Source of the DNA: Devosia naphthalenivorans
GTDB taxonomy: Bacteria > Pseudomonadota > Alphaproteobacteria > Rhizobiales > Devosiaceae
Direction: 5' to 3'
DNA length: 45,174 bases
Assembly (NCBI RefSeq): GCF_003056355.1
Contig: NZ_PYVW01000021.1
Span: forward strand, 1-45,174
How positions within the stretch are numbered: the first letter of the stretch is position 1; each line of letters starts with the position of its first letter. The position numbers and the translations under genes were made by a program. The notes beneath the pieces are model-generated. The model worked only from the letters and a program-made list of their open reading frames with translations, was not told the DNA's origin and ran no database searches. Of the stretch, positions 8,214 through 17,010 are shown piece after piece.

Positions 8214-10150
8214 TGGACGAGCTGATGGCCCAGTTCATCGTCGAGGCGCGCGACCTGGTGCAGGGGGCCATCGATGATCTTTTAGCTCTCGAAACTGAGT
8301 CGCTCGATGTGGCGCGGCTCGATAGCGCCTTTCGGGCCGTCCATACACTGAAGGGCTCGACTGGTCTTTTCGACCTGCCCGCCCTGCACTCGGCCCTGCA
8401 CAAAGCCGAGGACAATCTGGGCCATGTGCGAGCCGGAACGGCCAGCCTCGACGCGCCGCAAATCGACGCACTCATCGCTGTTCTCGAATGGATTGACCAA
8501 TGCGTGGACGATCTGGAAGGTGGGGGTGTCGTCAGCCTGCAGCGACTGGAGCGGGCAGGACCGCTTGAGGCGGCGCTTGGCGTAGATATTGAAACCGTCG
8601 CCGATGGTTTGCCGCCCGGTGGCGCGGGTTCGATCGCCTGGGCCTTGGCCTTGGCGGCCCGCATTGGCGGCACAGCCACTGTCGCCTTGCGTTACCATCC
8701 GCATACTGAATGCTTTTTCAGCGGCGATGACCCCATTGCGCTGCTCTCCCGCATGCCCGGCCTCATCCATCTGTCCGTCGAACCGCGGGCCCCATGGCCA
8801 ACACCGGACCTGTTCGATCCTTTCCGCTCCAACCTGGCTTTCGAGGCGCTCAGCGCGGCGCCGCTGGGTGATGTGGAGGCAATCTTCCGGCTGGTGCCCG
8901 ATCAGGTGGAAATTGTGCCGCTCGGCGCTGCTGCCGTCTCGCCGCCGGCCAAACCGGTTGCGGACGACACCAAAACCGTGGCCATGCGTGGCCTGCGCGT
9001 GGATCCAGCGCGCATCGATGCGCTACTCGATCTCGTAGGTGAGCTGATGACTACCAAGAACGGCTTGGCGGGGCTGGCGGCAGCGACGAGTGTGCTGCCC
9101 GGGGGGGCGGAGATATCCCGCAGCATAGCCGTCGCGCAAAAAGATCTCGACCGCCTGACCGGCGCACTTTACGGCGGCGTGTTGCAGACGCGAATGATAC
9201 CGGTGGGACAGGCCTTTCGCAGACTGCCGCGGATGGTCCGCGACCTGTCGCGCCGCCTGGGCAAGCCGACGGATCTGGTGATCGAGGGCGACACTATCGA
9301 AGCCGACAAGTCAATCGTCGATGAATTGTTCGAACCGCTGCTGCATCTGATGCGCAACGGGATGGACCATGGCATCGAGAGCGCCGCGGAACGCTTTGAA
9401 GCCGGCAAGCCGGCAACGGCAAAACTGGCCCTCCAGGTGGCCAGAGAAGGCGACCACATCATCGTCAGCCTGTCCGATGATGGCCGGGGTATCAATCCGG
9501 AACACATTCGTGCCGCTGCCATTGCCAAAGGCCTCGTGAGCGGGGACCGTGCCGCAGCGCTCGATGATCGCGAGGTGCTCGATCTGCTCTTCGCAGCCGG
9601 ATTTTCTACCGCCGCAAACGTCAGCGACCTATCCGGCCGCGGCGTCGGCCTTGACGCCGTGCGAACCGAAGTCGCCCGACTGGGCGGCACCGTCAGTATC
9701 AGCAGCCGTCCAGGGTTGGGGACCACTACGGCCTTACGCCTGCCCGTCGGCTTTGCGATGACGCAATTGCTGATCGTATCGGTGGGCGCCGAGCGCTATG
9801 GCCTGCCGATGCAGGCGGTGGTGGAAACCGTGCGCGTCAGCCACCATTCAGTGACGCCAATTCGCGACAATCGCGCCTTTGTGCTGCGCGACGGCACCAT
9901 ACCACTGCTGTTGCTGGGCGATCTGCTGGGCCTGCCCAATACGGGGCCCTCGGGCGAGATGACGGTCCTGATTTTGGCGATCGCCGAACAGCGTGTCGGC
10001 ATTATTGTGGACGCTATTGCCGAGAGGATCGAGACTATTACCCGGCCATTGGGCGGTTTGCTAACGGGGATGCCCGGCATCGCGGGGACGACGGTCTTGG
10101 GAAACGGGCAGGTGTTGTTGGTGCTCGATATGGCGGAGTTGATCGGATGA
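8213..10150 (+). CDS. cheA: CheA: chemotaxis sensor histidine kinase
   Basis: CheA is the central kinase of the pathway. Of 645 residues, 1-110 are the Hpt domain with the phosphorylated H44 (AVHTLKGST). Residues about 110-255 are a non-standard segment (CFFSGDDPIALLSRMPGL, RSNLAFEALSAAPLGDVEAI) in the place of the usual P2 CheY/CheB-docking domain; I have seen this type in CheA proteins of alternative pathways. Residues about 260-325 are the dimerisation helices (IDALLDLVGELMTTKN), 330-510 the ATPase (N-box RNGMDHGIE, DDGRG, SGRGVGLDAV) and 515-645 a CheW-like domain. It should phosphorylate CheB and the CheY-like receiver downstream. Confidence 0.95.
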   Translation: MDELMAQFIVEARDLVQGAIDDLLALETESLDVARLDSAFRAVHTLKGSTGLFDLPALHSALHKAEDNLGHVRAGTASLDAPQIDALIAVLEWIDQCVDDLEGGGVVSLQRLERAGPLEAALGVDIETVADGLPPGGAGSIAWALALAARIGGTATVALRYHPHTECFFSGDDPIALLSRMPGLIHLSVEPRAPWPTPDLFDPFRSNLAFEALSAAPLGDVEAIFRLVPDQVEIVPLGAAAVSPPAKPVADDTKTVAMRGLRVDPARIDALLDLVGELMTTKNGLAGLAAATSVLPGGAEISRSIAVAQKDLDRLTGALYGGVLQTRMIPVGQAFRRLPRMVRDLSRRLGKPTDLVIEGDTIEADKSIVDELFEPLLHLMRNGMDHGIESAAERFEAGKPATAKLALQVAREGDHIIVSLSDDGRGINPEHIRAAAIAKGLVSGDRAAALDDREVLDLLFAAGFSTAANVSDLSGRGVGLDAVRTEVARLGGTVSISSRPGLGTTTALRLPVGFAMTQLLIVSVGAERYGLPMQAVVETVRVSHHSVTPIRDNRAFVLRDGTIPLLLLGDLLGLPNTGPSGEMTVLILAIAEQRVGIIVDAIAERIETITRPLGGLLTGMPGIAGTTVLGNGQVLLVLDMAELIG

Positions 10151-10407
10151 GCGTGGTTCTTGACGGCAAAGCAATCGCTATTACCGGGAATTGTGGGGTG
10201 GAGGAGGCGGAAGCCCTCATGTCCCTGTTGCAGGGCAACCCGGACGCCTCTGTCGACGTTAGCGCAGCGGGGTCGGTCCATACGGCGCTCTGGCAAGTCC
10301 TGATGGCACTATCCCCACGCGTGGTCGGCCACCCTCTAGATCCCTTCATATGCCAGTGGATCATGCCACTCATGCGGGACGTCCACGACCGCAACATGGC
10401 GACTTAA
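10147..10407 (+). CDS. Small STAS-like protein of the chemosensory cluster
   Basis: This 86-residue protein overlaps cheA by ATGA. A first strand (VVLDGKAIAITGNC), an acidic helix (GVEEAEALMSLLQG) and a second strand (DASVDVSAAGSVHTALWQVL) follow the order of the anti-sigma-factor-antagonist (STAS) fold, where the segment after DxSxxxxVHTA carries the regulatory Ser in true antagonists. Here Ser residues occur at DVSAAGSVHT. STAS proteins bind partner kinases or switch proteins by reversible phosphorylation. Its coupling to cheA suggests it is a pathway partner. The family call is by layout and moderately sure. Confidence 0.65.
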   Translation: MSVVLDGKAIAITGNCGVEEAEALMSLLQGNPDASVDVSAAGSVHTALWQVLMALSPRVVGHPLDPFICQWIMPLMRDVHDRNMAT

Positions 10408-10413
10408 CTTGCC

Positions 10414-10430
10414 GCGGACCCGGTGTCCGC
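10414..10430 (+). other. Small intra-operon hairpin
   Basis: GCGGAC-CCGGT-GTCCGC forms a six-base-pair stem in the 72-base gap between the STAS-like gene and the receiver gene. No U-tract follows, so it is more likely an mRNA processing or stability element than a terminator. Confidence 0.35.
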
Positions 10431-10479
10431 ATACAGATGACAAATAGATCCGTGGGATCGCAATGACGGAGTTTTCTCG

Positions 10480-10860
10480 ATGGTGACGGTCCTGCTCGTG
10501 GACGATAGCAAGCTGGCGCGCATCGTCGCCGGCAAAACCATCGCCGCTTTACAGCCGGACTGGCATCGGGTAGAGGCGGGTAACGCGGATGAAGCGCTGG
10601 AAGCGGTGAAGGCCCAGCCCATCGACCTTGCCGTGCTCGATTTCAACATGCCGGGAAAGGATGGTCTCGCGCTCGCCGCGGAACTTCGGGATGCTTATCC
10701 GCAAATGCCGATCGCTATCATCACGGCAAATGTGCAGAACGAGATCGTCGCCCGTGCCCGCGAGCTCAATGCGACCTTTGTCGCTAAGCCGGTGACCGAA
10801 GACACCATGAAGGGCTTTTTGAGTGGCGCGGCTCTGCGTCTCCGTCAGGCCAACGTATGA
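10480..10860 (+). CDS. CheY-like single-domain response regulator
   Basis: This 126-residue receiver domain has all phosphotransfer residues: the D8-D9 acidic pair (LLVDDSK), acceptor D54 (AVLDFNMPGKDG), Thr in IITAN and Lys in FVAKP. There is no output domain. It should take phosphate from CheA and act on the motor or on another target. GGAG lies before the ATG at 10480. Its stop overlaps the CheC-like gene, tying the phosphatase to this receiver. Confidence 0.9.
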   Translation: MVTVLLVDDSKLARIVAGKTIAALQPDWHRVEAGNADEALEAVKAQPIDLAVLDFNMPGKDGLALAAELRDAYPQMPIAIITANVQNEIVARARELNATFVAKPVTEDTMKGFLSGAALRLRQANV

Positions 10861-11510
10861 CGCGCATCGACGTGACTCTTGACGAGCTCGAGCGCGATGC
10901 GTTGACTGAGCTGGTCAATATTGGTGTCAGTCGCGCTGCCGCGAGCCTGCGCAAGATGGTGGGCAAGCAGGTTCTGCTGTCCGTGCCGTCCGTCGAGGTT
11001 GTCACCCAAAATGCCGCAGCAGCCCTCATCGGGCAACGCGAGAGCGACGATCTTGTCGCTATAAAGCAAGAATTCGGCGGTGCTTTTTCGGGCAAGGCCC
11101 TACTGATTTTTCCCGAAGAGAACAGCCTCGAACTGGTTCGCGCCATCGTCGGTGATGAAGTGGATGCTGCCGAGGTTGCCTCGCTCAAGGACGAGGCTCT
11201 GGCCGAGACTGGCAATGTGATCCTCAACGGGTGTCTGGGCACCATTGCCAATATGCTCAACCAGTCGCTGCATATGTCCTTGCCCAAGGTGCTCTATGGG
11301 GACGGGAAGGTACTGTTCGATATCGGGGTAGAGCCTGATACCGATGGACTGGTGCTGTTTCTCTACATCAATTTTTCAGTGCGTGATCGCAACATCCGCG
11401 GCTATATAGCCATGATCATGGATCTTCCTTCGCTTGGCATGCTGAAACAGCTGCTGGGCGACTTTATCAGCCGCGTCACCGCTGACAGTAATTGGGCAGT
11501 GGGTGCCTGA
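10857..11510 (+). CDS. CheC-type CheY-P phosphatase
   Basis: CheC/FliY/CheX phosphatases dephosphorylate CheY-P and carry the signature (D/S)-x3-E-x2-N-x22-P. This 217-residue protein has it twice with exact spacing: D14, E18, N21 with P44, and E113, E117, N120 with P143. So both half-sites typical of CheC are intact. It starts inside the last codons of the receiver gene (ATGA), so the two are translationally coupled, and its substrate is very probably that receiver. It ends the tightly overlapping part of the operon. Confidence 0.88.
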   Translation: MTRIDVTLDELERDALTELVNIGVSRAAASLRKMVGKQVLLSVPSVEVVTQNAAAALIGQRESDDLVAIKQEFGGAFSGKALLIFPEENSLELVRAIVGDEVDAAEVASLKDEALAETGNVILNGCLGTIANMLNQSLHMSLPKVLYGDGKVLFDIGVEPDTDGLVLFLYINFSVRDRNIRGYIAMIMDLPSLGMLKQLLGDFISRVTADSNWAVGA

Positions 11511-11563
11511 TCAGCCTGCCTCAAACTATGAAAGCCGCGCTCTAAGTGCCGACTGACCGAGAC

Positions 11564-13915
11564 ATGGACGAAACCGGCTCCTCCCGATCCGAGCTTATTG
11601 AACTGCAACAACAGATTAAGGAAGCCAGGCAGCGGCTCGACTTGACGCTGGAGGCGGCGGGTGCTGCGGGGAGTTGGGACTGGGACATTGCCAGGCAGCG
11701 TCTGACTGCTGATGCGCGCTTTGCCGGACTGACGGGTCAGGACCCGGTGGCGCTTGCCAATGGTGTACCGACCAGCCAGTTCTTTGCCGGCATCCATCCC
11801 GAAGACGTACGCCGCATTCGCATTGCGGTTGCCGGTATTCTGGCCGGCGCAGAGGTCTTCTCCAAAGACTATCGGCTGCTTAAGGATGATGGCGGGGTCC
11901 GCTGGATTCATGCCGAGGGTCGCACAGTGCTCGATGAACTGGACCAGCCGGTTCGCTTCCACGGTACCCTGGTCGACGTCACCGACCGCAAGCGTACTGA
12001 AGAGCAACTTCGCGTTGCCCAGACGGCAGGGCAAGTGGGCACGTTTGAGCATACCGACGGCTTTGGCACAGTTGCCGTGTCGCGGCAGTTTTGCCGGCTG
12101 CTCGGCTTGCATCCGACAAACGTCCTGCCGGTCAGAACCATCAATCTGCTGGTTCACGCCGAGGATCGTCCCATTATCGATCCTAAACTGCCGGCCGAGC
12201 CGCAGCCCGAGCAAAATATAGAATTTCGCATAACCCGTGCCGATGACGGGGAAACCCGTTGGCTGGCGCGGCGCGGCGAGTATCTGGCGGACATTGACGC
12301 CGGCGGACTGCGCTATATCGGCGTCATCTATGACATTACCGGATCCAAGCGCATCGAAGAGCGGTTGCGACTGGCCAATGAGACGCTTTCGGAAAGCGTG
12401 CGCGAACGGACGCGCGAGCGAAATCAAGTCTGGCAGAATTCGCGGGACCTGCTGGCGGTCGTTGGCGTCGATGGAATCATTCGCGACGCCAACCCGGCCT
12501 GGGACGCCATTCTTGGTTACGAACAGACAAAGCTGATTGGCCGGCCATTCTTCGACATCGCAGCCGAGCAGGAAATTGACGCGGCCCGCCGCCTTATCGG
12601 TTTCGACCCTGATCGCCCACCGACAGCGACCGATCTCGGTCTGACTGCGGCGGATGGCTCCCTCCACTGGTTTTCCTGGGACGCGGCAGCCGAAGGGGAC
12701 GTGATCTATCTCTACGGCCACAACATTACTGCCGAGCGAAAGCAGGCCGAAATTCTGCGTGAAACTGAAGCCTTGTTGCGCCAGTCCCAGAAGATGGAGG
12801 CCGTTGGCCAACTGACCGGTGGCATTGCGCACGACTTTAACAACATGCTGACGGGCGTTATCGGCTCGCTCGACGTGATGAAGCGCCGCATAGCCAATCA
12901 GCGCTATGACGATCTTGACCGCTTCATGGATGCTGCCATTACCTCGGCACAGCGCGCGGCCTCGCTGATCCATCGCCTGCTGGCGTTTTCGCGGCGACAG
13001 TCGCTTGATCGCAAGGCAACCGACGTGGTTCCGTTGATCGAATCCATGCGCGACCTGTTGACCCGCACGCTTGGTGAGCAGATCACGCTGGAAACCGTTC
13101 TGCCGAGCGACAGCTGGCAGGCGATCACCGATGCCAATCAGCTCGAAAGCGCTGTCCTTAATCTCGCGATCAATGCCCGCGATGCCATGCCTGAAGGCGG
13201 GCTACTGACTATTGAATTGTCCAATGTCAGCCTGACCGAGCGCGATATCCGCCGCACCGATGGGGGGACGGCGGGGGACTATGTGAAAATTTCGGTGATC
13301 GATACCGGCGAGGGCATGACGCCCGAAGTCAGAGACAAGGCTTTCGACCCGTTCTTCACCACAAAGCCGATCGGACAGGGCACTGGACTCGGACTATCTA
13401 TGATCTATGGGTTTGCGCGCCAGTCCGGTGGGCACGTGGACCTTGCCAGCTTGCCTGACAGGGGCACGACGGTTTCGCTTTACCTGCCGCGCAATGATCA
13501 GGCCAGTGTCTCGGCCCAGGTGACTAGTGTCGCGCCCACACCCATGGGCAGCGGGGAGACAGTACTTATTGTCGAAGACGACGTCCCAGTCCGCCTCCTC
13601 GTTGTCGACGTGCTGCAGGAGCTGGGCTATGTCGCGATAGAGGCGGGCGATAGCAGAGACGCACTGCCCATTCTGCAATCGGGCGAGCGTATCGACCTGT
13701 TGATTTCCGATGTTGGTCTGCCCGGCATAAACGGACGTCAACTGGCGGAAATCGCCCGGCAAACGCGGCCTCACCTGCGCGTACTTTTCATTACAGGTTA
13801 TGCCGCGATGGCAGCGTCCCGTTCCGACTTCCTGGAACCGGGTATGGACATGATCACAAAGCCCTTCGCGATGGATGATTTGGCCACTAAAATCCGCGGG
13901 ATGCTGTCTGGCTGA
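11564..13915 (+). CDS. PAS-domain hybrid sensor histidine kinase
   Basis: Soluble kinase of about 783 residues without membrane segments. In order it has a short coiled coil; three PAS/PAC modules (first about 20-150 ending [12 protein letters not shown], second about 150-270 ending [13 protein letters not shown], third about 295-405 ending [11 protein letters not shown]); a HisKA dimerisation helix with the phospho-His near residue 423 (GGIAHDFNN); a HATPase domain ([33 protein letters not shown]); and a C-terminal receiver with acceptor Asp near 716 ([10 protein letters not shown]). The in-frame GTG at 11546 is an alternative start; neither has a clear ribosome site. It lies 53 bases after the CheC-type gene on the same strand, so it may feed the chemosensory pathway or be its downstream partner. 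Confidence 0.85.
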   Translation: MDETGSSRSELIELQQQIKEARQRLDLTLEAAGAAGSWDWDIARQRLTADARFAGLTGQDPVALANGVPTSQFFAGIHPEDVRRIRIAVAGILAGAEVFSKDYRLLKDDGGVRWIHAEGRTVLDELDQPVRFHGTLVDVTDRKRTEEQLRVAQTAGQVGTFEHTDGFGTVAVSRQFCRLLGLHPTNVLPVRTINLLVHAEDRPIIDPKLPAEPQPEQNIEFRITRADDGETRWLARRGEYLADIDAGGLRYIGVIYDITGSKRIEERLRLANETLSESVRERTRERNQVWQNSRDLLAVVGVDGIIRDANPAWDAILGYEQTKLIGRPFFDIAAEQEIDAARRLIGFDPDRPPTATDLGLTAADGSLHWFSWDAAAEGDVIYLYGHNITAERKQAEILRETEALLRQSQKMEAVGQLTGGIAHDFNNMLTGVIGSLDVMKRRIANQRYDDLDRFMDAAITSAQRAASLIHRLLAFSRRQSLDRKATDVVPLIESMRDLLTRTLGEQITLETVLPSDSWQAITDANQLESAVLNLAINARDAMPEGGLLTIELSNVSLTERDIRRTDGGTAGDYVKISVIDTGEGMTPEVRDKAFDPFFTTKPIGQGTGLGLSMIYGFARQSGGHVDLASLPDRGTTVSLYLPRNDQASVSAQVTSVAPTPMGSGETVLIVEDDVPVRLLVVDVLQELGYVAIEAGDSRDALPILQSGERIDLLISDVGLPGINGRQLAEIARQTRPHLRVLFITGYAAMAASRSDFLEPGMDMITKPFAMDDLATKIRGMLSG

Positions 13916-14205
13916 CGCCGCATAGTTACTGTCCGCAGATCGACAGAGCCCGTCCAGTTTCCGGATCAGTTTTAAGCAAGTTGTATTGGCAGTCCAATGG
14001 CACACAGAGATTTCCGCGTGATGCCCGCTTTTGACGTCGGCAAGAGCTCGCTAACCGGCCGATGAGGGGACATGAAGCGGTTGCTTATCTCCGCAAAGGG
14101 TCGGTTGCCGACCAGAGATCCGCTACTCGGTACGTTGGTGCTCGTCCTGGCGGACATAGGTTTGAACGTCAAGCGGCCAATCTAGGGGGAAGATTCGTTA
14201 TGTCA
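13916..14205. other. Gap after the chemosensory cluster
   Basis: No gene, tRNA or clear terminator is visible. Short open frames on both strands have no recognisable domain. The sequence looks like the decayed intergenic DNA common in this group. Confidence 0.4.
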
Positions 14206-14795
14206 TCAGCTTAGCAAAGTGAGCCGCCCTCCCGCCAAGCGGGCAAGTCCGCTGTCTGGCAATGCTAGCCGCAGCGTCCTCTCTTGGGGCAGCCCGAGAT
14301 AGATACCTATGAGCACACGTGCTGCCACCCCGTGCGTTACCACGACAGTAGGACCGGAAACTGTTCTGAGCCAGTCGCCAAGCCGGGCGTTCACCGCCTC
14401 AAAGCTCTCTCCGTCAGGCGTCCTGAGGAACCAGTCGAATGCTTCAGATCCGTCCAGCAGGCCAGGGTACTCCATAGCGATCTCGTATGCCGTCATCCCA
14501 TCCCAGGAGCCGAACTTCATCTCAGTGAGGCGATAATCAGCGGTCCATTTGGTCCGGGGCAAGGTCGTCTGCAGACGGGATGCCCTGGACTGCGCCCGCC
14601 CCAGTGGACTGACCTGACATTGGACGCCTTCTGCTCCTTCAAGTTCGCGAAGTAGTAACTGGCCCATGCGGTCCACCTGCTGAAGGCCATATTCAGTCAG
14701 TGGGGAGTCCTGACCGCCTTGAAGCCTTCCAAGGGTGTTCCAGACCGTCGGCCATGCCGCAGTACGTAAATGGGGTCCCTGTTGGTAATCTCGAT
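14206..14795 (-). pseudogene. Histidine phosphatase (phosphoglycerate mutase-like), frameshifted
   Basis: The long minus-strand frame starting at 14748 reads TVWNTLGRLQGGQDSPLTEY and continues through the family's conserved FGSWDGMT, PDGESF and VVTHGVAARVLIG to a stop at 14206. The catalytic RHG triplet needed just before it is encoded at 14751-14759, but in another frame (IYVLRHG). At 14749-14750 one base is missing, so RHGxT is split. The only in-frame ATG of the remaining frame (14676) lies after the catalytic motif, so any product would be inactive. No clear start codon is seen upstream of RHG, so the 5' limit is uncertain. An intact relative lies at 17005-17664. A sequencing error is possible. 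Confidence 0.75.
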
Positions 14796-14953
14796 AACCC
14801 CCTGTTGCGCCGCAACCGCGAGCGGACGGGCGACGGATTCTAGATCCGACCTCGATTTAATCTCCTGACGATCATGAACAACACGACCTAACGTGAGCCC
14901 GATCGCTCGGCATCATGGGGCCTATGAGACCGACAGGCATATCTACCTTTGCC

Positions 14954-15229
14954 CTATTGATCGCGCCCTTTGCATCCAATCAACGCCAAAGGGGAGAAGA
15001 GCGCAAATATTGGCACGGCGCAGATGATTGTCAGCAGCATAGCCGCGGCCATTCCAGTGATCGATGGCATGCACGGCAAAAAATGTCCTGCCGGAAGGCT
15101 GGTACAATACATGACATCCAATCCGTCCTTGCCAATCAGGACGATAGCGAACACGGCAACAAAGAGCCCGCTGGTTGCCAAGGAAATCACTGCAAGCCGT
15201 TGCCAGTTGTTCATCACGACGCCCATCAT
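14954..15229 (-). CDS. Small predicted membrane protein
   Basis: A 91-residue open frame with two clear hydrophobic segments (LAVISLATSGLFVAVFAIVL and MAAAMLLTIICAVPIFALF) separated by a Cys- and Pro-containing loop. The hydrophobic pattern makes it more likely than chance to be real, but the ribosome site is poor and the family is unknown. ATG 15229 is used; 15226 and 15214 are alternatives. It lies between a dead phosphatase and an insertion sequence, so its expression is doubtful. Confidence 0.4.
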   Translation of the reverse strand: MMGVVMNNWQRLAVISLATSGLFVAVFAIVLIGKDGLDVMYCTSLPAGHFLPCMPSITGMAAAMLLTIICAVPIFALFSPLALIGCKGRDQ

Positions 15230-15320
15230 CCGTTGTGATTGCTGGGGGAGGTTTTCACATTCGGATGATCGCTACAACGACCGCTTTCGGCAACAGTCTG
15301 CAGCAAAGCCAATGACCTCT

Positions 15321-15610
15321 GTGGATGGCTCCCCCATTGCAAGAGAAAAATCAGTGTTCTGGCGCTTTGGTCGGGTGCAGTCTTCTGTCCGGCCTGTTGA
15401 TGCAGCCATAGGAGACTGCTGGCCCTGATGGGGTCGGCGAACAGGGTCCCAATCTGAAATTCAGGCTGTTGCGCCTCGGTCATTCGACGGGTTGTCCCTG
15501 TTTCCGGCCTGACCGGCTTCGCCATCACATCGCTTCGCTCTCACAACCTCATGGAGCCGGTTGATCGGCTCGAAATGGATATTGCTTAAAGATTCAATCT
15601 CCTCCTGGCT
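15321..15610 (-). ncRNA. Candidate guide RNA (seekRNA / bridge RNA) region of the IS1111 element
   Basis: In IS1111-group elements the non-coding RNA that chooses donor and target DNA lies downstream of the transposase, before the distal repeat. This element has a 290-base non-coding segment precisely there. Visible structure includes a hairpin just after the stop, GAGCCG-ATCAA-CGGCTC on the minus strand (near 15555-15572). RNA boundaries and guide loops cannot be assigned by eye. An open frame across 15226-15528 runs past the element end and is not believed. Confidence 0.5.
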
Positions 15611-16648
15611 TTACGCTGCAAGGCTTGGGGCATGGCGAGCTTGGTAGACCTCGCCGCGAGCCATGACCGCCGAGACCACGCGGGCCATTTTGTTGGCCAT
15701 GGCCACGCTTGCAACACGCCCCGGCTTTCGGGCAAGCAACGCCAGAAGGTAGGGATCCGCAGCCTCGGGCTTATGCCTGGCCCGGCGGACAAGAGAGGTC
15801 GCGCCGATCACCAAAAGCTTTCTCAGATAGCGATCACCCATCTTGGTGATGCGGCCAAGCCGGTCTTTTCCGCCGCTCGAGTTTTGCGAGGGTGTCAGTC
15901 CCAGCCAGGCGGCAAACTCTCGACCGGAACGGAACTGTCCCGGATCGGCAACCGATGCTGCCAGTGCTGTGGCGCCAACCGGGCCGATGCCAGGAATGGT
16001 CGATAGACGTCGCGCCACCTCGTCAGTTCTTTGCAAAGCAATGATCGCGCGGTCAATCGCCTGCAAACGGACATGGGTATCGAGGACCTGAGCACAGAGG
16101 AGATCAAGCATCTGCTTCGCCACAGCGGGCACATCTGGTTCAACTTCACTGACCGCGATCTGCCGCGCCAGCCCAAGCGCCCGCTCTAAGCCTACTGGGA
16201 TGTCGATGCCGAACTCGGCTAACAGGCCGCGGATCATGTTCACCAGCTGGGTGCGCTGCTTGACCAGAAGATCGCGTACCCGATGCAACGACAGCGCTGC
16301 CTGCTGATCGGTCGACTTCATCGCCACGAAACGCATGGTAGGGCGGGTTACGGCTTCGCAAATCGCTTCGGCGTCCACGGCATCGTTCTTGCTGCGCTTC
16401 ACGTAGGGCTTCACGTAGGCTGGCGGCATAATGCGGACCTCATGGCCCAGCTTTGTCAGCTCGCGAGCCCAATGGTGGGATGTGCCGCACGCTTCAACGC
16501 CGATCAGACAGGGTGGTACCCTGGTGAAGAACGGCAGAACCTGTGATCGCCGAAGTGTTTTGCGCACAACAACACCTCCAGACGCATCAACGGCATGAAC
16601 CTGAAAAACACTCTTGGCCAGATCTAGGCCCACGGTGGTAATCTGCAT
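15611..16648 (-). CDS. IS110-family (IS1111 group) transposase
   Basis: This 345-residue protein has the DEDD recombinase N-terminal domain: GLDLAKSVFQVH (first Asp), GVEACGTSHHWAREL (Glu) and KRSKNDAVDAEAICEA (paired Asp). A helical middle follows, then the C-terminal Transposase_20 domain (LSTIPGIGPVGATALAA, FAAWLGLTPSQNSSGGK, GDRYLRKLLVIGA) that carries the catalytic Ser. These enzymes move DNA with an RNA guide. ATG 16648 is chosen because AAAGGAG precedes it and MQITTVGLDLAK is the family start; the frame extends to 16699 without support. No frameshift or stop is seen. Confidence 0.93.
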   Translation of the reverse strand: MQITTVGLDLAKSVFQVHAVDASGGVVVRKTLRRSQVLPFFTRVPPCLIGVEACGTSHHWARELTKLGHEVRIMPPAYVKPYVKRSKNDAVDAEAICEAVTRPTMRFVAMKSTDQQAALSLHRVRDLLVKQRTQLVNMIRGLLAEFGIDIPVGLERALGLARQIAVSEVEPDVPAVAKQMLDLLCAQVLDTHVRLQAIDRAIIALQRTDEVARRLSTIPGIGPVGATALAASVADPGQFRSGREFAAWLGLTPSQNSSGGKDRLGRITKMGDRYLRKLLVIGATSLVRRARHKPEAADPYLLALLARKPGRVASVAMANKMARVVSAVMARGEVYQARHAPSLAA

Positions 16649-16649
16649 G

Positions 16650-16737
16650 GCGGATGGCTCCTTTGCTCGGGTTGCCTGATAGCAAACCCACTTTGGCACT
16701 CAGATGCCGGGAGCGGGAGCCATCCACCTCATCTGAG
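16650..16737 (-). promoter_or_regulatory. Transposase leader that can hide its own ribosome site
   Basis: On the minus strand the terminal repeat contains GGATGGCTCC (16717-16726). The transposase ribosome site lies in GGAGCCATCC (about 16652-16661), its exact complement. A transcript entering from outside could fold the two together and cover the GGAG. A second pair, CTCAGATG / CATCTGAG (16730-16737 and 16699-16706), brackets the terminal repeat. Reading this as protection against read-through expression is inference from the pairing. Confidence 0.5.
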
Positions 16738-16832
16738 AAAGGCCGGAAACTGTTGGACCGTTCGAAGTTTAACAGGTGGATCTGGTAAGTTGGGAATCGA
16801 AGAACCACCCGTGCAGTGAGGTACCGCCCTTT

Positions 16833-17010
16833 TTAGGTACTAACTTGTTCCGGTTGCGAAATCGGCCCGTCGCCGCGAAGGGCCTCGTCGATGCGTTGTA
16901 GCAGATCCAGGCCGGCGGGGGTCAGGCGAAACTGTCTGGCTCGTTTATTCCCACAGGGCGAGCAGTGGGGAATCTCGATGTGCCAATGCGCCCTGTAAGG
17001 TCCATCATAT
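16833..17010 (-). pseudogene. Unrecognised coding-like fragment
   Basis: One minus-strand frame reads RAHWHIEIPHCSPCGNKRAR, then QFRLTPAGLDLLQRIDEAL, and ends at a stop near 16833. The second part resembles the end of a winged-helix domain, and HxxxxxHCxPCG could bind metal. It overlaps the phosphatase C-terminus in a different frame and has no start of its own. I regard it as the tail of a disrupted gene; the family is unknown. Confidence 0.3.

Larger units (their letters stand above)
15321..16727 (-). mobile_element. Insertion sequence of the IS110 family, IS1111 group
   Basis: The transposase gene is bracketed by a perfect 13-base inverted repeat: GTGGATGGCTCCC at 15321-15333 and GGGAGCCATCCAC at 16715-16727. 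IS1111-group elements have such sub-terminal repeats, with a few further bases at each outer end, no flanking target duplication and a non-coding stretch at the transposase-distal end. All of this fits: about 290 non-coding bases follow the transposase stop. The exact outermost bases cannot be fixed without an empty site or second copy. The gene and both ends look intact, so the element may be active. Confidence 0.85.

Noticed and set aside
10414..10430. Terminator between the STAS-like and receiver genes
   Set aside because: The hairpin has no U-tract and the genes belong to one cluster.
11402..12973. Long minus-strand ORF of 523 residues
   Set aside because: It is the antisense of the hybrid kinase in high-GC DNA; the plus strand has clear domains.
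15226..15528. Minus-strand ORF of 100 residues after the transposase
   Set aside because: It crosses the IS end, has no ribosome site and overlaps the expected guide-RNA region.
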